Assembly: GCA_013178125.1 (NCBI GenBank)
Contig: JABLXJ010000016.1
Location: 47,846-111,845 of the forward strand
DNA: 64,000 nt
DNA from: Bacillota bacterium
Lineage (GTDB): Bacteria > Bacillota > SHA-98 > Ch115 > JABLXJ01
Direction of reading: 5' to 3'
Shown here: piece after piece, positions 60,987-64,000 of the stretch
Layout: each line of letters begins with the position of its first letter
Position numbering within the stretch: the stretch's first letter is position 1
The notes under the pieces: generated by a model
Databases searched by the model: none
The model's input: only the letters and a program-made list of their open reading frames with translations
Told to the model about the DNA's origin: nothing
Position numbers and translations under genes: made by a program

Positions 60987-62390
60987 CTATATCACGCCAA
61001 GCTCCTTCTCGGTTTCATAGAGGGCCTCATCGATGATATCAAGGGCCTTCGAGGCAACCTCCTCGGGCATGATGAGCGGGGGCGACATCCTGAGGTTATG
61101 GCCTGCAGGAATCCAGGCGAGCCCCTTGGCAAAAGCCTTCTGGTAGACGAGCTGCCCGGCTTTCACGAAGGGCTCCTTGGTGACCCTGTCCTTCACCAGC
61201 TCCATGCCGAGCAAGCAACCCTTGCCGCGGACCTGACCTATGATCGGGTGGTTGCTCTGCATCTCCTTGAGCTTATTCAAAATGAATTCGCCAAGCCTCG
61301 CCGAGTGCTCGACAAGCCCTTCCTCTTCTATGACCTCGATGGATGCCAGGGCTGCGGCGCAGGCCACGGGGTTCCCGCCGTAGCTTGTCGACGCGCTTAT
61401 GAGCTCGAGCTTCTCGGCGAGCTCCTCCTTCATGAGAATCGCCGTGACCGGGAAGCCATTGCCGAAGCCCTTGCCCACCGTCATTAGGTCCGGGATAACG
61501 CCATAGTGGTCTACGCAGAACATCTTGCCGGTCCTGCCGAAGCTCGTCAGCACCTCATCAACGAAAAGGAGAATCCCGAGTTCATCGCAAAGCGCCCGCA
61601 GTTTCGGCAGGAATTCATCAGGTGGGACTACGGACCCTCCCCAGCCCTGGACCGGCTCGAGCACGATGGCCGCCACGTTGCCCGTCGTCTCCTCAGCGAT
61701 GACCTGGCGGATGTAATCCACGCAATATATGCCGCAGTCCGGGTAGTCCTTCTTGAATGCACATCTATAGCAGTTGCCGTAAGGGACCCTGTGGTAGCCG
61801 ACCGCCCGCGGGCCGCCCGTAAAATCCATGCCTGCGAGGCTGTTGGCGCCCATGGTCTTGCCGTGGAAATCCCTGAAGAATGATATGAACTCAAACTTCC
61901 TGGTATATGCCCTGGCCACGCGGAGCCCGGCCTCTACGGCCTCGGAGCCCGTGCAATAGAGCTGCATACCGGTGAGCTTCCCGCCAGGGCTTATAGACGC
62001 CACCTTCTCCAGGAGCAAGGTCTTGACCTCGGTGGAGAAGTCGTGACAATTCAGCAGCTTGCCGGCCCACTTTTGGATCGCCTCCGTGACCTTGGGGTGG
62101 GCGTGGCCGCAATTCGTTACATAAATGCCCGAGCTAAAATCAATGTACTTATTACCATCTACGTCTGTCAAGGTATATCCATGGCCCGATTCGAAGGCCA
62201 CAGGGAAGAGCCTGACCTGCGAGGAAAATCCCTTCATATGCCTGGCCGCTCGCTCGTGGATATCACGCGACTTCGGACCGGGGGGCGTTACAACAATATG
62301 CGGGATATCATCTATATCCACATCGCACCAGCGTTTGACCTCGTTAGTATCGCTCCCTCTCCCTCGACCAGGCATTGAATCTTGCGACAT
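60987..62390 (-). CDS. Class III (PLP) aminotransferase, acetylornithine/GABA-transaminase-like
   Basis: 467 residues. GYTLTDVDGNKYIDFSSGIYVTNCGHAHPKV, TGSEAVEAGLRVARAYT, ISFFRDFHGKTMGANSLAG, IVLEPVQGWGGSVVPP, LLFVDEVLTSFGRTGKMF and TVGKGFGNGFPVTAI, whose Lys binds PLP, define the class III fold. A NCYRCAFKKDYPDCGIYC cysteine cluster is common in this subgroup. Donor and acceptor cannot be assigned; an amino- or keto-sugar is possible given the context. AGGAGGCTAGTG precedes the ATG. Confidence 0.9.
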   Translation of the reverse strand: MSQDSMPGRGRGSDTNEVKRWCDVDIDDIPHIVVTPPGPKSRDIHERAARHMKGFSSQVRLFPVAFESGHGYTLTDVDGNKYIDFSSGIYVTNCGHAHPKVTEAIQKWAGKLLNCHDFSTEVKTLLLEKVASISPGGKLTGMQLYCTGSEAVEAGLRVARAYTRKFEFISFFRDFHGKTMGANSLAGMDFTGGPRAVGYHRVPYGNCYRCAFKKDYPDCGIYCVDYIRQVIAEETTGNVAAIVLEPVQGWGGSVVPPDEFLPKLRALCDELGILLFVDEVLTSFGRTGKMFCVDHYGVIPDLMTVGKGFGNGFPVTAILMKEELAEKLELISASTSYGGNPVACAAALASIEVIEEEGLVEHSARLGEFILNKLKEMQSNHPIIGQVRGKGCLLGMELVKDRVTKEPFVKAGQLVYQKAFAKGLAWIPAGHNLRMSPPLIMPEEVASKALDIIDEALYETEKELGVI

Positions 62391-63006
62391 ATCACTAGCC
62401 TCCTTGGCTTTTTCTTATCTATTGTTGATAGTTATTAATATTCTATGCCGATGTTTATATTCCTTCTGGGTTTGAAAATTTTTCTGGTCGGGTTGCCCGC
62501 ATGCGCCGGCAATTGGCTTGTCCCATGGTTTGGGGATTCTCGAGAGAAATCCTTGTTGCCTGCAGGGAAATTCCCTTTCGCAAAAAATAATAATATAACA
62601 CAAAGATAGTTAATCATAGTCAAATAACATTTAAGCATTCACGACGATATGCTTGACTGGTAAAATCCTATAAACAAAACAATATTGAACTTGCAGGATG
62701 CAGGTACATGACGCGATGGTCCAGAGGAGATGGGTCAGCACAAGCGCATAAGCGTATACAGCGAATAAGCGTATACGCGAACGGGCGATCTGCCCCTCTT
62801 TGTCCGCCGGCTTCCGGCTCTTCGCCGGCTTCGTAAATAAAGTTTTCAAAAACTCCTTGGCAAAGTCTTGTAAAAACCGGAATTGTAAAGTAGAATAAAG
62901 ATGGTATTCAACCCCAATTCTGCCGGGTCCCATGAGTCTGTCTCAAGCTCCCAGGAACCCGGCAGAATCATATCTGGCTCTAAACGATGAAGGTGGCCGA
63001 TTATAT
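62391..63006. other. Gene-free spacer of about 615 bp with inverted repeats
   Basis: AT-rich in its first half; probably holds the aminotransferase-operon promoter, but no convincing boxes were found. Near 62747-62782 ATAAGCGTATAC is repeated twice in tandem. ATTCTGCCGGGTCC (62917-62930) pairs with GGAACCCGGCAGAAT (62954-62968) with one bulge, forming a strong hairpin 40 bp before the AAA-ATPase start. A 100-codon minus-strand open frame (62933-62631) has no recognisable sequence and is not called. Confidence 0.45.
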
Positions 63007-64000
63007 ATGTATCAAGGCGCTCTGATCTATGCGATAAAAGAGAGAATAGGCCTGCCTGAGCTCTTCGTTGGCAGGAGGGAAGAGCTCGCCTCTCTCCTAG
63101 ATTGGGTGGGTTCTATACCGAGGGAACTCTCTCGCTCCACGGCTCTGCTCTCCAGAAGGAAGAAGGGCAAGACAGCCCTTGTCGAGAGGCTCTACAATAT
63201 CGTATACACCCAGAACGGTAAGGTCATCCCCTTTTACTTTGAAGTAAAAGAGGGGAGCAAGTGGGTTGTTGATTTTGCCGAGGTCTTTTATACGACCTTC
63301 ATATCTCAGTACATTGGGTTTAAGACCCGGGATCCCGGCTTTTGTAGGAGGCCCTCGAGCCTTGATGACCTTGTTGAGCGGGCCCGCAAGCATGGGTTGG
63401 ATGTTATCGCTGATGATATCCCATTATTTAAGGAGAAGCTCGCCCGCACCCATATGGTGGATGTGATATGGGATCACGCGCAGTCTGCGCCCCACAGGAT
63501 CGCCAGTGTAACTGGGGACTATATAGTCCAGATCGTAGACGAGTTCCAGTTCCTGAATAGCGAGATATACAGGGATAAAGCTTGTACCATCAGAATAAGC
63601 GACCTTGCGGGCTCATATCTCTCCCTTGCAGAGTCCAAGATAGCCCCCTTGCTTGTTACCGGCAGCTGGGTGAGCTGGCTCAAGAACATAATCCATATGC
63701 AGCTACCCGGCAGGTTCATTGAGATGGAGCTCGGAAACCTCACAGAGGAGGAGGGCCTCGAGGCTGTCTTGAACTATAGCCTCATAACAGGGGTGCCTGT
63801 GGGGGAGGATGTGGCCATATACCTCAATAAGCTTGTGGACTCAGACCCGTTCTATATAAGCGCTGTCATAAGAAGCACGTATAAGCATAAGGACCTCACC
63901 ACGGTGGATGGGCTTCTTGATACTTTAGAGTATGAGCTCAGGAAGGGGACTATTTACGGTACATGGCTTGAGTATATAGGCAGGACCCTTGCTCAGGTGA
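63007..64000 (+). CDS. AAA-family ATPase (archaeal-type ATPase family), runs off the window
   Basis: 331 residues are visible. ELFVGRREELASLLDWV precedes a Walker-A-like SRRKKGKTALVERLY (about residues 50-64), and DYIVQIVDEFQFLNSE is a Walker-B-like segment. LLVTGSWVSWL and VYLNKLVDSDPFYISAVI-like helical stretches follow, as in the group of standalone ATPases common in archaea and anaerobic Bacillota. Their role is poorly known, often mobile-element or defence related. ATG 63007 is chosen for AAGGTGG about ten bases upstream; ATG 62932 is in frame but lies in the loop of a hairpin. Confidence 0.75.
   Translation, partial: MYQGALIYAIKERIGLPELFVGRREELASLLDWVGSIPRELSRSTALLSRRKKGKTALVERLYNIVYTQNGKVIPFYFEVKEGSKWVVDFAEVFYTTFISQYIGFKTRDPGFCRRPSSLDDLVERARKHGLDVIADDIPLFKEKLARTHMVDVIWDHAQSAPHRIASVTGDYIVQIVDEFQFLNSEIYRDKACTIRISDLAGSYLSLAESKIAPLLVTGSWVSWLKNIIHMQLPGRFIEMELGNLTEEEGLEAVLNYSLITGVPVGEDVAIYLNKLVDSDPFYISAVIRSTYKHKDLTTVDGLLDTLEYELRKGTIYGTWLEYIGRTLAQV

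Noticed and set aside
62631..62933. 100-codon open frame on the minus strand
   Set aside because: No ribosome binding site, no recognisable motif and atypical composition; likely chance.

Overview
The window looks like chromosomal DNA of a spore-forming anaerobic Bacillota (Firmicutes; clostridial or limnochordial in flavour) capable of acetogenic or carboxydotrophic metabolism. The evidence is a complete Wood-Ljungdahl carbonyl-branch operon of the Moorella type, a cotJABC spore-coat operon, several carbohydrate ABC systems, GntR, DeoR and ROK proteins, and strong purine-rich ribosome binding sites. Substrate-binding proteins carry ordinary signal peptides mostly without a lipobox, which hints at a diderm envelope, but this is only inference. 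No rRNA or tRNA gene was seen.

Layout. 0-1.4 kb: 5' part of a sulfatase gene (minus strand; its 3' end lies off the window). 1.9-9.6 kb (plus): a nickel module made of an ECF-type nickel/cobalt importer (cbiM/larM, cbiN-like, cbiQ, cbiO) followed by larE, larB and larC for the nickel-pincer cofactor. cbiM is split by a 1712-bp insertion sequence with an 8-bp target duplication. 9.8-22.9 kb (minus): a sugar-catabolic run of deoC, an OYE-type flavin/Fe-S oxidoreductase, a MalE/F/G-type transporter with two different MalK-type ATPases, a GntR regulator, a ROK kinase, a Gfo/Idh/MocA dehydrogenase and a sugar isomerase/epimerase. 23.6-29.7 kb (minus): a second MalE/F/G-type transporter without its own ATPase, a UroD-family protein, and an unusual regulator that fuses a GntR DNA-binding domain to a complete solute-binding-protein domain. 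30-31.4 kb (plus): GH1 beta-glucosidase.

31.6-45.3 kb (minus): the CODH/ACS operon, in transcription order cooC, four-cluster ferredoxin, cooS, FAD/NAD oxidoreductase, acsB, acsC, RACo-type activator, a second CooC-like ATPase, acsD and acsE. CO2 or CO is handled by CooS. The methyl group enters through AcsE and the corrinoid protein AcsCD, and AcsB assembles acetyl-CoA. The flavoprotein and ferredoxin could connect CO oxidation to NAD(P)H. 45.6-50 kb: a P-type ATPase remnant with an internal deletion, a small membrane protein, cotJABC and a decayed HicB-like gene. 50-62.4 kb (minus): a monosaccharide module (class III aminotransferase, Gfo/Idh/MocA dehydrogenase, DeoR, RbsB/A/C-type transporter, creatininase-family protein, FucI/AraA-like protein, FGGY kinase). 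Nine 17-bp palindromes spaced about 32 or 41-42 bp apart (near 3 and 4 helical turns) lie just upstream of the kinase. 63-64 kb (plus): start of an AAA-type ATPase running off the window.

The most notable signals are the helically phased palindrome array; the GntR-SBP fusion regulator; a dispersed element of about 90 bp with ATGCCGC/GCGGCAT ends (two copies plus a diverged third); short tandem-repeat tracts inserted into many otherwise conserved proteins and spacers; and the insertion that breaks a nickel importer in a genome with several nickel-dependent systems.
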